Numbered from the stretch's first letter, positions 24,436-36,166 are shown. The stretch is 64,000 nt of DNA from Leifsonia tongyongensis (GCF_010686705.1 NZ_JAAGWY010000001.1:1054001-1118000); one strand, 5' to 3'. The notes: generated by a model from the letters alone, not told the origin. Program-made: numbers and translations.

Positions 24436-25581
24436 GTGAAGTTCCAGGCCAATCGGGATGTATTCAGCGAAGCTGTTTCGTTTGCCGTGAAACTTCTGCC
24501 GCAGCGAACGACTCTGCCGATCCTGAGCGGTGTGCTGATCGAGACCACCGACACCGGCCTGATCCTGTCGTCGTTCGACTACGAGGTCTCTGCGCAGACC
24601 GAGATCGCCGCAGAAGTGGAGGAGCCGGGAAGGATCCTGGTGTCCGGCCGCCTGCTCGCCGAGATCGCGAGCAAGCTCCCCAACGCGCCGGTGCAGCTCT
24701 CCACCGAGGAATCGCGGATCATCGTGCGTTCCGGGTCTGCGAGCTTCACTCTGCTGTCCATGCCGGTCGAGGAATATCCCAGCATCCCGCAGGTCAGCGG
24801 CCAGTCCGGGCTCGTGCCTGCGGAGGAATTCGCGACGGCCGTCGCCCAGGTCGGCGTCGCGGCTTCGCGGGACGACGTGACCCCGGTCATCACGGGTGTG
24901 CAGCTCGAAGTCGGCGACAACACGCTCGGCCTCGTGGCCACCGACCGCTACCGTGTCGCCGTCCGCGAGATCGACTGGGACGGCGGCAGCGGATCGAGCG
25001 AACCTGTCACCGCGCTCGTCCCGGCGCGCACCCTGCAGGAGATCGGAAAGACGCTCGGCCACAGCGGAACGATCGCCGTCTCGATCACCAATCGCGACGA
25101 CCGCGAACTCATCGCGTTCACCGCCGACAAGAAGACGGTGACGTCTTTGCTGATCAAAGGCAATTTCCCGCCGGTTCGTCGTCTGTTCCCCGAAACGGTC
25201 GACAACTACGCCGTGATCAACACAGCCGACCTGATCGAGGCGACCCGGCGTGTGTCACTCGTCCTCGAGCGCGAAGCTGCGCTCCGCTTCACATTCTCAC
25301 TCGACGGCCTGACCCTCGAAGCGATCGGGTCCGAGCAGGCCCAGGCTTCCGAGACCATCGACGCTCTCCTCACCGGCCAGGACACGGTTGTCTCCCTGAA
25401 ACCGCAGTTCCTGCTCGATGGTCTCGGTGCGGTGCATTCGGAATTCGTTCGCATCTCTTTCACCAAGACCGAGAATCCCAACAAGCCGGGACCGGTGCTG
25501 ATCACGAGCCAGTCGAGCAAGGACCAGGCCGGCGCGGACAACTACAAATACCTGCTGCAGCCGAACCTGTTGCTGCGCTGA
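24436..25581 (+). CDS. dnaN: DNA polymerase III beta subunit (sliding clamp)
   Basis: A 381-residue clamp with three repeated beta-clamp domains (about 1-120, 128-250, 255-381). Visible marks are LLPQRTTLPILSGVLIETT, LVATDRYRVAVREIDW and the C-terminal ending LLQPNLLLR. It forms the ring that tethers the polymerase. The GTG start at 24436 follows AGAGGTG. Confidence 0.98.
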   Translation: MKFQANRDVFSEAVSFAVKLLPQRTTLPILSGVLIETTDTGLILSSFDYEVSAQTEIAAEVEEPGRILVSGRLLAEIASKLPNAPVQLSTEESRIIVRSGSASFTLLSMPVEEYPSIPQVSGQSGLVPAEEFATAVAQVGVAASRDDVTPVITGVQLEVGDNTLGLVATDRYRVAVREIDWDGGSGSSEPVTALVPARTLQEIGKTLGHSGTIAVSITNRDDRELIAFTADKKTVTSLLIKGNFPPVRRLFPETVDNYAVINTADLIEATRRVSLVLEREAALRFTFSLDGLTLEAIGSEQAQASETIDALLTGQDTVVSLKPQFLLDGLGAVHSEFVRISFTKTENPNKPGPVLITSQSSKDQAGADNYKYLLQPNLLLR

Positions 25582-25677
25582 CGCGCGGCGCGCTGGAGCT
25601 AAAAGGATCGCGCCAGCGATCCCGCGACGCCAGCGCCTGAGGAGCCTGCGACTCAGGGAGAAGGAAGAGAGAACGCT

Positions 25678-26565
25678 ATGCACATCGGCCTCATCGGTCT
25701 CGGAAAAATGGGTAACAACATGCGTGCCCGACTCGAGAGCAAGGGAATCGAGGTGACCGGTTACGACACGAACCCCGATGTCTCCGACGTGGCGACCGTC
25801 GCCGACCTGGTCGCAGCGCTTCCCACACCGCGCGTCGTCTGGATGATGGTGCCGGCCGGTGCGGTGACGGATGCGGTCGTGAACGACCTCGAACCCCACC
25901 TCGAGAAGGGCGATCTCGTCGTCGATGGCGGCAATTCGCGGTTCACGGAAGACTTCAAGCACTCGGCGCAGCTCGCTCCCAAGGGCGTCGACTTCATGGA
26001 CGTCGGCGTGTCCGGCGGTGTGTGGGGACTCCAGAACGGCTACGGCCTGATGGTGGGTGGCAGCGCGGCCCAGGTCGAGCGGGTCATGCCGGTCTTCGAC
26101 GCCCTTCGCCCGGACGGTCCTCGGGACGAAGGCTTCGTCCACGTGGGCGAAGTCGGCGCCGGACACTACGCGAAGATGGTGCACAACGGCATCGAATATG
26201 CGCTGATGGAGGCCTACGCCGAGGGCTACGAACTCCTGGATACGCGCAAAGACATCATCAAGGACGTCACCGGCACATTCAAGGCATGGCAGCGTGGGAC
26301 GGTCGTGCGGTCCTGGCTGCTGGAGCTGCTGGTCCGCGCGCTGGAACAGGACCCGGAATTCGAGCACATCGAGGGCTACGTGCAGGATTCCGGCGAAGGC
26401 CGCTGGACGGTCGAGGAAGCGCTCGAGAACGCGGTTCCCGTCCCGACGATCAGCGCCTCGATCTTCGCCCGGTTCGTATCGCGGCAGAAGGATTCGCCGG
26501 CGATGAAGGCTGTTGCGGCATTGCGCAACCAGTTCGGCGGCCACGCCGTCAAAGCGGTCGACTGA
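25678..26565 (+). CDS. gnd: 6-phosphogluconate dehydrogenase (decarboxylating), short type
   Basis: A 295-residue enzyme of the oxidative pentose phosphate pathway (6-phosphogluconate to ribulose 5-phosphate and CO2). It has the Rossmann motif GLIGLGKMGNNM, the VDGGNSRFTED segment, GVSGGVWGLQNGYGLMVGG, and the catalytic lysine in GAGHYAKMVHNGIEYALM. It is the compact form (about 300 residues), not the 470-residue E. coli form. A position between dnaN and recF is conserved in actinobacteria. An AAGGAAGAGAG site precedes the ATG. Confidence 0.96.
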   Translation: MHIGLIGLGKMGNNMRARLESKGIEVTGYDTNPDVSDVATVADLVAALPTPRVVWMMVPAGAVTDAVVNDLEPHLEKGDLVVDGGNSRFTEDFKHSAQLAPKGVDFMDVGVSGGVWGLQNGYGLMVGGSAAQVERVMPVFDALRPDGPRDEGFVHVGEVGAGHYAKMVHNGIEYALMEAYAEGYELLDTRKDIIKDVTGTFKAWQRGTVVRSWLLELLVRALEQDPEFEHIEGYVQDSGEGRWTVEEALENAVPVPTISASIFARFVSRQKDSPAMKAVAALRNQFGGHAVKAVD

Positions 26566-26585
26566 CCGGTCGACACAAACGAAGA

Positions 26586-27767
26586 GTGCGCGTCACCCAT
26601 CTCTCCCTGACGGACTTCCGCAACTACTCGACCGCGGAGGTCCCGCTCGCCGCCGGTCCGAACCTGTTCGTCGGGCGCAACGGTCAGGGAAAGACCAACC
26701 TGGTCGAGTCGCTCGGTTACCTCAGCACACTCGGATCGCATCGCGTCTCGAGCGACCAGGCGATGATCCGGCAGGGCGCGGATGCGGCCATCGTTCGGGC
26801 GCGCATCCAGCACGACGGCCGTGAACTGCTCGTGGAAGTGCAGCTCAACAGGTCGTCGGCGAACCGTGCACAGGTCAACCGCTCGCCGATCAAGCCGCGG
26901 GAGCTGCCGCGCTACTTCTCGAGCGTGTTGTTCGCGCCGGAAGACCTCGCCCTGGTGCGGGGTGAGCCGGGCATCCGCCGCCGTTATGTCGACCAGCTGC
27001 TCGTGCAGCGCAATCCGCGCATGTCGGGTGTTCTCGCCGACTACGACCGCGTGCTGCGGCAGCGCAACTCCCTGCTCAAGTCGGCTCGGGCGTCCGGGTT
27101 GCGCGAAGCCCAGCTCACAACGCTCGAGATCTGGGATGAGCGGCTCGTCGCCCTCGGGTCGGAGATCGTGGATGCGCGGCTCGAGCTGCTAGCGCGCCTC
27201 GGCGACCCGATCACAGCCGCCTACCGCTCTGTGGCCGGCGACGACCACCATCCGAAGCTGGTCCCGCTGCTGACGATCCGGGGAGCGGAGGTCGACGATC
27301 CGCAGGACGGCGTGGGCCGCCCGGACGCCGGGGTGGCAGACGCGCGCGTTGACGCAGACGACGCGACGGACACGCCATCCGCCTTCCGTGCTTCACTGGC
27401 CGCGGTGCGACGCAAAGAGCTGGATCGCGGGATCACACTCGTCGGGCCCCACCGCGACGACATCCTGTTCGAACTGAACGGCCTTCCCGCAAAGGGGTAC
27501 GCGAGCCACGGCGAATCCTGGTCGTTCGCGCTCGCCCTCAAGCTCGCATCCGCCGAACTGCTGCGTCGCGAGTCGACGACTGGCGACCCCGTGCTCATCC
27601 TCGACGACGTCTTCGCCGAGCTCGACCAGGCGAGGCGCCGGATGCTCGCGGCCGCGGTCCACGATTTCGAGCAGGTGCTCATCACAGCAGCCGTGTTCGA
27701 CGATGTCCCGGACGAGCTCACTGCCCACACGGTGCGCATCGAAGCAGGGGCGGTTGTCGATGACTGA
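26586..27767 (+). CDS. recF: DNA replication/repair protein RecF
   Basis: A 393-residue SMC-like ATPase that helps load RecA at gaps. It shows VTHLSLTDFRNYSTAEVPL, Walker A VGRNGQGKTNLVES, ABC signature-like ASHGESWSFALALKLASAELL and Walker B PVLILDDVFAELD. The GTG at 26586, 20 bases after gnd, is the start; the long open frame upstream is a shadow of gnd. An Asp/Ala-rich insertion (about residues 240-275) is low-complexity and variable in the family. Its last 8 bases overlap dciA. Confidence 0.96.
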   Translation: MRVTHLSLTDFRNYSTAEVPLAAGPNLFVGRNGQGKTNLVESLGYLSTLGSHRVSSDQAMIRQGADAAIVRARIQHDGRELLVEVQLNRSSANRAQVNRSPIKPRELPRYFSSVLFAPEDLALVRGEPGIRRRYVDQLLVQRNPRMSGVLADYDRVLRQRNSLLKSARASGLREAQLTTLEIWDERLVALGSEIVDARLELLARLGDPITAAYRSVAGDDHHPKLVPLLTIRGAEVDDPQDGVGRPDAGVADARVDADDATDTPSAFRASLAAVRRKELDRGITLVGPHRDDILFELNGLPAKGYASHGESWSFALALKLASAELLRRESTTGDPVLILDDVFAELDQARRRMLAAAVHDFEQVLITAAVFDDVPDELTAHTVRIEAGAVVDD

Positions 27768-28278
27768 GGGACGGGTGCCACCTGACCAGGCGGAGCAGCA
27801 CAGCGAGGCGTCGGCGGTTTACCTGCGCTTCCGTGAGCTGTTCGGCGGCGTACCCCAGCGGTCGCGCCGGTCGCGGCCGGCGAAGGATCAGGTTGCGGGC
27901 GCGAGCGTGCCCTACGGAGTCGGACGCGATCCACGTGGCCTCGGGAACATCGTGGATGCGCTCACGACGGAGCTCGGCTGGAGTTCGCCGCTCGCGCAGT
28001 CGGAACTCATGGAGGGATGGGTCGACCTCGCCGGCGAGGAGACCGCGAAGCACTCGTCACCGGTGGGCATCAGCGAGGGGGTCCTGACCGTCTCGTGCGA
28101 GTCGACGGCCTGGGCGACGCAGCTGCGGATCATGCGCGCGGAACTCATGACGCGCATCGCCGTGCGGTTCCCCGACGCGGGCATCCAATCGATCCGTTTC
28201 CAGGGGCCAGAGGCTCCCTCCTGGAAAAGGGGTCCCAGATCAATTCCAGGGCGCGGCCCGCGCGATACCTACGGCTGA
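27760..28278 (+). CDS. dciA: DUF721 / DciA-type replicative helicase loader
   Basis: A 172-residue protein with the DUF721 (DciA) domain at about residues 65-150 (VDALTTELGWSSPLAQSELMEGWVDLAGEETAKHSSPVGIS, then LTVSCESTAWATQLRIMRAELM) and a disordered basic N-terminus. DciA interacts with DnaB and replaces DnaC/DnaI in most bacteria; Rv0004 is the mycobacterial homologue at the same place. The ATG at 27760 overlaps the recF stop codon by 8 bases. The C-terminal tail is short and basic. Confidence 0.93.
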   Translation: MTEGRVPPDQAEQHSEASAVYLRFRELFGGVPQRSRRSRPAKDQVAGASVPYGVGRDPRGLGNIVDALTTELGWSSPLAQSELMEGWVDLAGEETAKHSSPVGISEGVLTVSCESTAWATQLRIMRAELMTRIAVRFPDAGIQSIRFQGPEAPSWKRGPRSIPGRGPRDTYG

Positions 28279-28355
28279 GAACGCAAAAGAGGTCACCGAC
28301 ACAAAATAAACGCCTCAGACGGGCGATTTTGGCCTTTCTGACACCCCACCATTGG

Positions 28356-28361
28356 TAGAAT
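28356..28361 (+). promoter_or_regulatory. probable -10 element of gyrB-gyrA
   Basis: TAGAAT, 40 bases before the gyrB start, in the only intergenic stretch (about 120 bases) between dciA and gyrB. A -35 partner at a standard distance is poor (TTTCTG, 15 bases upstream), as is usual for gyrase promoters. Confidence 0.5.
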
Positions 28362-28401
28362 GGAGAGGTCACACTGAGTGCGGTCAGGAGCCTAATTTCA
28401 T

Positions 28402-30367
<1,966 letters not shown>

Positions 30368-30378
<11 letters not shown>

Positions 30379-32932
30379 CAACATCATCCCCGACGACGCA
30401 GCCGCCGAGGGCGAACCGATCGACTACGGCATCCACGGGCGCATCGACCAGGTCGACCTGCAGTTCGAGATGCAGCGCTCCTACCTCGACTACGCGATGA
30501 GCGTGATCGTCGGCCGCGCGCTGCCGGAGGTCCGCGACGGGCTGAAGCCGGTCCACCGTCGCGTGATCTACGCGATGTACGACGGCGGGTACCGCCCCGA
30601 CAAGGCGTTCTCCAAGTGCGCCCGCGTCGTCGGCGACGTGATGGGCCAGTTCCACCCGCACGGTGACACGGCGATCTACGACGCACTCGTGCGGCTGGTG
30701 CAGCCGTGGAGCCTGCGCTACCCGCTCGCCCTCGGGCAGGGCAACTTCGGCTCGCCCGGCAACGACGGCGCAGCGGCCCCGCGGTACACCGAGACGAAGA
30801 TGGCGCCGCTGGCGCTCGAGATGGTGCGGGACATCGACGAGGACACCGTCGATTTCCAGGACAACTACGACGGTCGCACGCAGGAGCCGGCCGTCCTCCC
30901 GAGCCGTTTCCCGAACCTCCTGGTCAACGGATCGGTCGGAATCGCGGTCGGAATGGCCACGAACATCCCGCCGCACAACCTGCGCGAAGTGGCCGACGGC
31001 GCACTCTGGCACCTCGCCCACCCCGACGCGACGCGTGAAGAGCTGCTCGAGGCGCTCATCCAGCGCATCAAGGGGCCCGACTTCCCGACCGGCGCGCAGA
31101 TCCTCGGCATCAAAGGCATCCAGGACACATACCGCACGGGTCGTGGCTCGATCACGATGCGCGCGGTGGTCAACATCGACGAGATCCAGGGCCGCACCTG
31201 CCTCGTCGTGACCGAGCTCCCGTATCAGGTCAACCCCGACAACCTCGCGATCAAGATCGCCGACCTCGTCAAGGACGGCAAGATCAGCGGGATCGCGGAC
31301 ATCCGCGACGAGACCAGCGGCCGCACCGGCCAGCGCCTCGTGATCGTGCTGAAGCGCGACGCTGTCGCCAAGGTCGTGCTGAACAACCTGTACAAGCACA
31401 CGCAGCTTCAGGAGAACTTCGGCGCGAACATGCTCGCGATCGTCGACAATGTGCCTCGTACGCTGGCGCTCGACGGATTCATCACGGCGTGGGTCGACCA
31501 CCAGATCGAGGTGATCGTCCGGCGCACCGAATACCGTCTGCGCAAAGCGGAGGAGCGCGCCCACATCCTGCGCGGCTACCTCAAAGCGCTCGACGCCCTC
31601 GACGAGGTGATCGCGCTCATCCGCCGCTCCCCGACCGTCGATGACGCCCGCGAGGGCCTGATGGGCCTGCTCGAGGTCGACCAGGTGCAGGCGGATGCGA
31701 TCCTCGCGATGCAGCTCCGCCGGCTCGCCGCCCTCGAACGACAGAAGATCATCGACGAGCACGACGCGATCGAGCTCGAGATCACCGACTACAAGGCGAT
31801 CCTCGCCGACCCTGTGCGTCAGCGCACCATCGTCAGCGACGAGCTCACCGAGATCGTCGACCGGTACGGCGACGATCGTCGCACGGAGATCATGTTCGGC
31901 TTCGACGGCGACATGAGCGTCGAGGACCTGATCCCCGAAGAGGAGATGGTCGTCACCGTCACGCGCGGCGGCTACATCAAGCGCACCCGAAGCGACAACT
32001 ACCGCAGCCAGCATCGCGGCGGCAAGGGAGTCAAGGGCGCCCAGCTTCGCGGCGAAGACGTGGTCGACCACTTCTTCGTCACCACGACGCACCACTGGCT
32101 GCTGTTCTTCAGCACGAAGGGCCGCGTCTACCGCGCCAAGGCCTACGAGGTGCAGGAGGCAGGCCGTGACGCGAAGGGCCAGCACGTCGCGAACCTGCTG
32201 GCGATGCAGCCGGATGAGGAGATCGCCGAGATCCTCGACATCCGCGACTACACCGCGGCCAAGTACCTGGTGCTCGCCACCCGCGACGGCCTGATCAAGA
32301 AGACCGCCCTCAGCGAATACGACACGAACCGTTCGGGCGGAATCATCGCGATCAAGCTGCGTGAAGAAGACGAGCTCGTCTCGGCGCTTCTCGTCGAAGA
32401 GGACTCCGACCTGCTCCTCGTCTCCCGCAAGGGAATGTCGATCCGCTTCACGGCGAGCGACGAGGCCCTGCGACCGATGGGCCGGTCGACCTCCGGTGTC
32501 ATCGGAATGCACTTCCGTGGTGAGGACAAACTGCTCGACGCTTCGGTCGTATCCGATGAGGGCTACGTCTTCGTCGTGACCGAAGGCGGCTACGCGAAAC
32601 GCACCGCCGCCGACCAGTACCGGCTGCAGAACCGTGGTGGGCTCGGTATCAAGGTCGCGAAGCTGAACGACGACAGGGGTGACCTCGTCGGTGCGCTCAT
32701 CGTCGACGAGGAAGACGAGGTCCTTGTGGTTCTTGCCAGCGGCAAGGTGGTACGCTCTGCCGTGGCCGAGGTACCCGCCAAGGGCCGAGACACCATGGGT
32801 GTCGTATTCGCACGATTCGCCGAGACCGACAAGATCATCGCTCTGGCAAAGAACACCGAACGAAACCTTGATTCCCACGAGGATGAAGAAGAATCTGAGG
32901 ACGTCGGGAAGGAAGAGACCGTAGATGAGTAG
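30368..32932 (+). CDS. gyrA: DNA gyrase subunit A
   Basis: An 854-residue catalytic subunit. Active-site Tyr140 lies in [14 protein letters not shown]. The quinolone-resistance-determining region reads [15 protein letters not shown], with Thr101 and Asp105 at the positions of E. coli Ser83 and Asp87. The GyrA box in the C-terminal pinwheel appears as QHRGGKG. The tail is acidic ([15 protein letters not shown]). The start is TTG 30368, overlapping the gyrB stop. Length and motifs are normal. Confidence 0.98.
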
Positions 32933-33338
32933 TAGCGTCGCTGAGAAGCTCGCCCGAAAATCGTCGCGCCGTCCGGCGTCGGCCAAGCAGGTCCGGCTCA
33001 AGCTGGTCTACATCGACTTCTGGTCGAGCGTGAAGTTGTCGTTCCTGGTGGGACTGTGCCTGGCGATCATCGCGATCGTCGGCACCTTCCTGGTGTGGAC
33101 CGTGCTCAACCAGACAGGGATCTTCGATCAGGTCAACAGCCTCTTCAAAGACATCTCCGGCGCCGGCGGGGCAGACTTGAAGTCGATCCTGGGGCTCGGA
33201 CAGGTGATGGGCTTCTCGCTCATCGTCGCGATCCTCGACATCGTCGTGATCACCGCGCTCGGTGCGATCTTCGCGCTGCTCTACAACCTGAGCGTGAAGA
33301 TCACCGGCGGACTACTCGTCGGTTTCACGAACAACTGA
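32925..33338 (+). CDS. DUF3566 membrane protein
   Basis: A 137-residue protein with a basic N-terminus ([33 protein letters not shown]) and two membrane helices (about 42-68 and 95-122). It matches the C-terminal DUF3566 domain always found directly after gyrA in actinobacteria (Rv0007). Function is unknown; its position suggests a link to division or membrane organisation. It overlaps gyrA by 8 bases. The long Ala/Pro-rich N-terminal region of mycobacterial homologues is missing. Confidence 0.92.
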   Translation: MSSSVAEKLARKSSRRPASAKQVRLKLVYIDFWSSVKLSFLVGLCLAIIAIVGTFLVWTVLNQTGIFDQVNSLFKDISGAGGADLKSILGLGQVMGFSLIVAILDIVVITALGAIFALLYNLSVKITGGLLVGFTNN

Positions 33339-33350
33339 GCCGTGCCGTTT

Positions 33351-33428
33351 CGGCGAGAATCACCGCTGCAGCCGACAGTCACCCGCAGGGCGGGTCATCT
33401 CGGTGCGGACGGTGACTCTCGGCCGGCG
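33351..33428. repeat. imperfect palindromic element, copy 2
   Basis: It starts 12 bases after the DUF3566 stop codon. The outer arms are CGAGAATCACCG (33354-33365) and CGGTGACTCTCG (33410-33421), complementary except for one pair. An inner partial pairing joins GCCGACAGTCACCCGC to GCGGGTCATCTCGGTGC. It shares words and order with the element at 6591-6667. It may also act as a terminator for the gyrase operon. Confidence 0.55.
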
Positions 33429-33493
33429 GGGGCTGCCCGATTCGGAGAATCGAGCCGAATCAGGTAGTCTCTAATTCGCCCAATCGGGCACTC

Positions 33494-33567
33494 GGGGATA
33501 TAGCTCAGGCGGTTAGAGCGCTTCGCTGATAACGAAGAGGTCCGAGGTTCAAGTCCTCGTATCCCCA
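33494..33567 (+). tRNA. tRNA-Ile (GAT anticodon)
   Basis: 74 bases folding as a cloverleaf: acceptor GGGGATA/TATCCCC, anticodon stem CTTCG/CGAAG around loop CTGATAA with anticodon GAT, and T-arm GAGGTTCAAGTCCTC. Discriminator base A follows. No CCA is encoded. Confidence 0.97.
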
Positions 33568-33641
33568 CGTGTTTATGGCTTCGCCGGTCGTCGCCCGGCG
33601 AACGCGGCCACCGGCAGCACACCACAAGTAAATACCCACCC

Positions 33642-33714
33642 GGGGCCTTAGCTCAGTTGGTAGAGCGCCTGCTTTGCAAGCAGGATGTCAGGAGTTCGAA
33701 TCTCCTAGGCTCCA
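33642..33714 (+). tRNA. tRNA-Ala (TGC anticodon)
   Basis: 73 bases: acceptor GGGGCCT/AGGCTCC with one G-U pair, anticodon stem CCTGC/GCAGG around TTTGCAA (anticodon TGC), and T-arm AGGAGTTCGAATCTCCT. It stands 74 bases after tRNA-Ile, as is usual downstream of gyrA in actinobacteria. Confidence 0.97.
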
Positions 33715-33721
33715 CAATCTC

Positions 33722-33754
33722 AACACCCGACCGGAGCCCGGTCGGGTGTTTCTC
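33722..33754 (+). terminator. intrinsic terminator after tRNA-Ala
   Basis: A perfect 13-bp stem (AACACCCGACCGG with CCGGTCGGGTGTT) with a 3-base loop, followed by a short T-rich run (TCTCT). It closes the tRNA-Ile/Ala transcript. Confidence 0.9.
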
Positions 33755-33846
33755 TATTTGCGAGTGTTGGCCGCGAACAAAGTGTGCGGGTTCATTCAGG
33801 CATCGAGCCCGCCAGGCGGTTCCATTCTTATAGAGGAATTTCGTTC

Positions 33847-33871
33847 TTCAACGAGCTGTCGATAGGTTGAA
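33847..33871. promoter_or_regulatory. possible operator of the GntR/DUF1648 pair
   Basis: Inverted repeat TTCAAC (33847-33852) and GTTGAA (33866-33871), 13 bases apart and about 60 bases before the GntR-type gene. YtrA-type regulators usually autoregulate, so this is a candidate site. Confidence 0.35.
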
Positions 33872-33932
33872 TTCGTGCCAGGCAGGGGGCTTCCGGCGGT
33901 CCACGACGGACCGAATTGATTGGAGATACCCC

Positions 33933-34355
33933 ATGGGCAGCCTTGCTACTGCTGCTCTGGCCGAACGGAAATGTGATCCGGGCTGGGGTAAAACGGCTCC
34001 GAAAATGTTGATCCGTCTCGACTACGCGTCGTCGATCGGATTGGCGGAGCAAATCGCCGGTGCCGTTAGGCAAAGCATCCGGGATGGCGTCCTTTCGGCC
34101 GGGGAGGGGCTGCCCGCTGCGCGCGCGCTGGCAAGTGTGCTTGGGGTGAATGTTCACACCGTGTTCCGGGCGTATTCGCTTCTTCGGGTCGCCGGTGTTG
34201 TGGAGGTTCGCCAAGGTCGCGGCGCCCGGGTGCTGCCACCGCCGGAAGAGTTGCCGAAAGACGTTGTCGACGCCATCGAGGCGCTCGTTCGTGGTGCAGC
34301 GAGTCGAGGAGTAGTGCGCCAACAGCTGATCAGATATCTGGAGGAGATGTCATGA
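33933..34355 (+). CDS. YtrA-subfamily GntR transcriptional regulator
   Basis: A 140-residue short GntR protein with a winged HTH (SIGLAEQIAGAVRQSIRDGVLSAGEGLPAARALASVLGVNVHTVFRAYSLLRVAGVVEVRQGRGARV) and only a small C-terminal dimerisation helix, as in the YtrA subfamily. The ATG at 33933 has GGAGA 8 bases upstream. An alternative start at 34005 (MLIRLDYASS) fits the family length better but has a weak ribosome binding site. It overlaps the next gene by 4 bases, a typical regulator-membrane protein pair. Confidence 0.9.
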   Translation: MGSLATAALAERKCDPGWGKTAPKMLIRLDYASSIGLAEQIAGAVRQSIRDGVLSAGEGLPAARALASVLGVNVHTVFRAYSLLRVAGVVEVRQGRGARVLPPPEELPKDVVDAIEALVRGAASRGVVRQQLIRYLEEMS

Positions 34356-35323
34356 ACGACGACACACCCGCTGCCCGCACTGGTCTCGTGAGGATGTGGG
34401 CAGCGGCAGCATTGGTAACTCTGCCCCTGATCATCATCGGGTGGTCCCTGTTGGTGTCGTGGAACAGCTTGCCTGACGATCTTCCCACTCAATGGTCCGG
34501 GAAGGTCGTGGTGTCCTGGGTTCCCACTCTCTGGTTCGCGGTGGTCGTTGTTCTGATTGCAGGGGTGGCCGCGGCGTTCGCCTGGCAAGCTGCAGTCAGC
34601 CGGCACAGCTACCAACGCCACGATCGGGTGTTCCTCATCTCGGGATCAATCGCAGCCGTCGCCGCCACAGCCTGGCTGATCAGCGCGACTGTCGTACACG
34701 ACCACGATCATGAGATCGGAATCGCCATACTGTTTGCATTTGCTGCAATGTTGTACGGACTGATTCCATTCGCGATCGGGCGGACAGATTTCCCGATGAC
34801 GGGAGAACCGCAGCCGACGGGACTGGACGCGGAACCCACGGGGACCGTTGCCTGGTCCCAAACGCAGGTCGCCCCGATCTTTGTTTGGGCCACGGTGGCA
34901 TCCGGGGTCGTCGCGATCGCCTTTGGATTCGTGCCGATGATTCTGATCGGCATTCAGGTGACCAATTCGAGCATTGCGATAGTGGCGCCGATTCTCACAG
35001 TTATCTTCTTCGCGACAATGCGGGTTCACGTAACAGTCGATCAGCGGGGCCTTCGAGCGCGGTCTGCGACCGTCGGAGTTCGACTGGTGTCGGTGCGACT
35101 GGAGGCGATATCGTCGGCGAGCGTGACCATTTTGGAGCCCCTGCGCTGGGGTGGGTGGGGCTACCGAGTGGGGCCGCGGGGAAAGGCCCTCGTACTCAGG
35201 AGCGGCCCCGCGATCGTCGTCACGCTACCCAACGGGGCGGACGTTGCGGTCACGACCCCCGATGCGGAGCAAGCGGTGAGCGTGCTGCAGGCCTTGAAGC
35301 ACCGTCAGGGAGACTCGAACTGA
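34352..35323 (+). CDS. DUF1648-type multi-pass membrane protein
   Basis: A 323-residue protein with an N-terminal helix, the DUF1648 motif (LPDDLPTQWSGKVVVSWVP), and further helices at about 68-90, 100-120, 128-145 and 185-235. A soluble PH-like C-terminal segment (VTVDQRGLRARSATVGVRLVSVRLEAISSASVTILEPLRWGGWGYR) follows, whose WGGWGYR motif is common in actinobacterial homologues. YtrA-type regulators usually sit before this family. Function is unknown; envelope-stress roles are proposed for relatives. Confidence 0.85.
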   Translation: MNDDTPAARTGLVRMWAAAALVTLPLIIIGWSLLVSWNSLPDDLPTQWSGKVVVSWVPTLWFAVVVVLIAGVAAAFAWQAAVSRHSYQRHDRVFLISGSIAAVAATAWLISATVVHDHDHEIGIAILFAFAAMLYGLIPFAIGRTDFPMTGEPQPTGLDAEPTGTVAWSQTQVAPIFVWATVASGVVAIAFGFVPMILIGIQVTNSSIAIVAPILTVIFFATMRVHVTVDQRGLRARSATVGVRLVSVRLEAISSASVTILEPLRWGGWGYRVGPRGKALVLRSGPAIVVTLPNGADVAVTTPDAEQAVSVLQALKHRQGDSN

Positions 35324-35357
35324 ACCGGCGAGCATCGGACCCTCTAGTCTGTTGCTC

Positions 35358-35801
35358 ATGACCTCGACATCGACCTCCGACGCGGTGCGGCACTTCGCCG
35401 CGAAACTGCAGTTCGAAACCGATCCGTCCGACGTGCACGCCGCGATCGAGAGCGGGGAGCGGTTCGTGCTCGTCGACACCCGCGGAGATGCCGCCTGGCG
35501 TCAGGGGCGCGTGCCCCAGGCGATCCACCTGCCGACGGCGGACATCGCTGAACGTGCATCCGGACTCATCGATCCGGCGACGCCGGTGGTGGTCTACTGC
35601 TGGGGGCCCGGATGCAACGGCTCGACGAAAGCCGCCCTCCAATTCAGTCTTCTGGGCTACGAGGTCCGCGAGATGATCGGCGGATTCGAGTACTGGGCTC
35701 GCGAAGGCCTTCCCGTCGTTAACGACAACGGCCCGGTCGTACGCGACATCGACGACCTGACAAGCCCGGTCGGGGCCGACGCGATCGACTGCGCCTGCTG
35801 A
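35358..35801 (+). CDS. rhodanese-like domain protein
   Basis: A 147-residue single-domain rhodanese. It shows LVDTRGDAAWRQGRVPQAIHLP and the active-site loop VVVYCWGPGCNGSTKAALQF with the persulfide-forming Cys81, then LGYEVREMIGGFEYW. It probably transfers sulfur or binds anions in the cytoplasm. The C-terminus ends in CAC. The ATG at 35358 is preferred to a TTG two codons upstream. Confidence 0.9.
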   Translation: MTSTSTSDAVRHFAAKLQFETDPSDVHAAIESGERFVLVDTRGDAAWRQGRVPQAIHLPTADIAERASGLIDPATPVVVYCWGPGCNGSTKAALQFSLLGYEVREMIGGFEYWAREGLPVVNDNGPVVRDIDDLTSPVGADAIDCAC

Positions 35802-35821
35802 GCTGCTGAGCGGTTTGAGCG

Positions 35822-36166
35822 TCAGCCGTTGAAGCGGAGCCCGAAGCCTTCGAAATAGGACGCGAGGCGGTCGAGTTCCCTGTCATGCTTCCGCGGCGAT
35901 GTGTCCAGGACAGCAGCGACCCGGACGACCGCCCCCGTCTCCGACTCATCGTCGGCGACCCAGAGGGTGACACTCGCATCCGGAACCTGGCTGAACGGGC
36001 GAGTCCACTTCGACGGGCGGGCACACCGCGTCGCGACGACGTGATCGGAGCGGCGCGACATGACAGCCCAGCGACCGTCGGCCTCGAGGAGGGACTCGAC
36101 CCGGTCCAGGGCGTCGTGCGGGGGCAGGGGAGTGCGGAACGCGTGCTGTACCTCGACGACGGACAC
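35822..36166 (-). CDS. uncharacterised protein (114 residues)
   Basis: A protein without a recognised domain: VSVVEVQHAFRTPLPPHDALDRVE, then ADGRWAVMSRRSDHVVATRCARPSKWTRPFSQVPDASVTLWVADD, and ETGAVVRVAAVLDTSPRKHDRELDRLASYFEGFGLRF. The codon pattern looks coding and the gene is convergent with the rhodanese gene. The GTG at 36166 was chosen because the conserved-looking part begins there; the frame remains open to 36319 but would then overlap the NUDIX gene start. Soluble, no signal peptide. Confidence 0.65.
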   Translation of the reverse strand: MSVVEVQHAFRTPLPPHDALDRVESLLEADGRWAVMSRRSDHVVATRCARPSKWTRPFSQVPDASVTLWVADDESETGAVVRVAAVLDTSPRKHDRELDRLASYFEGFGLRFNG

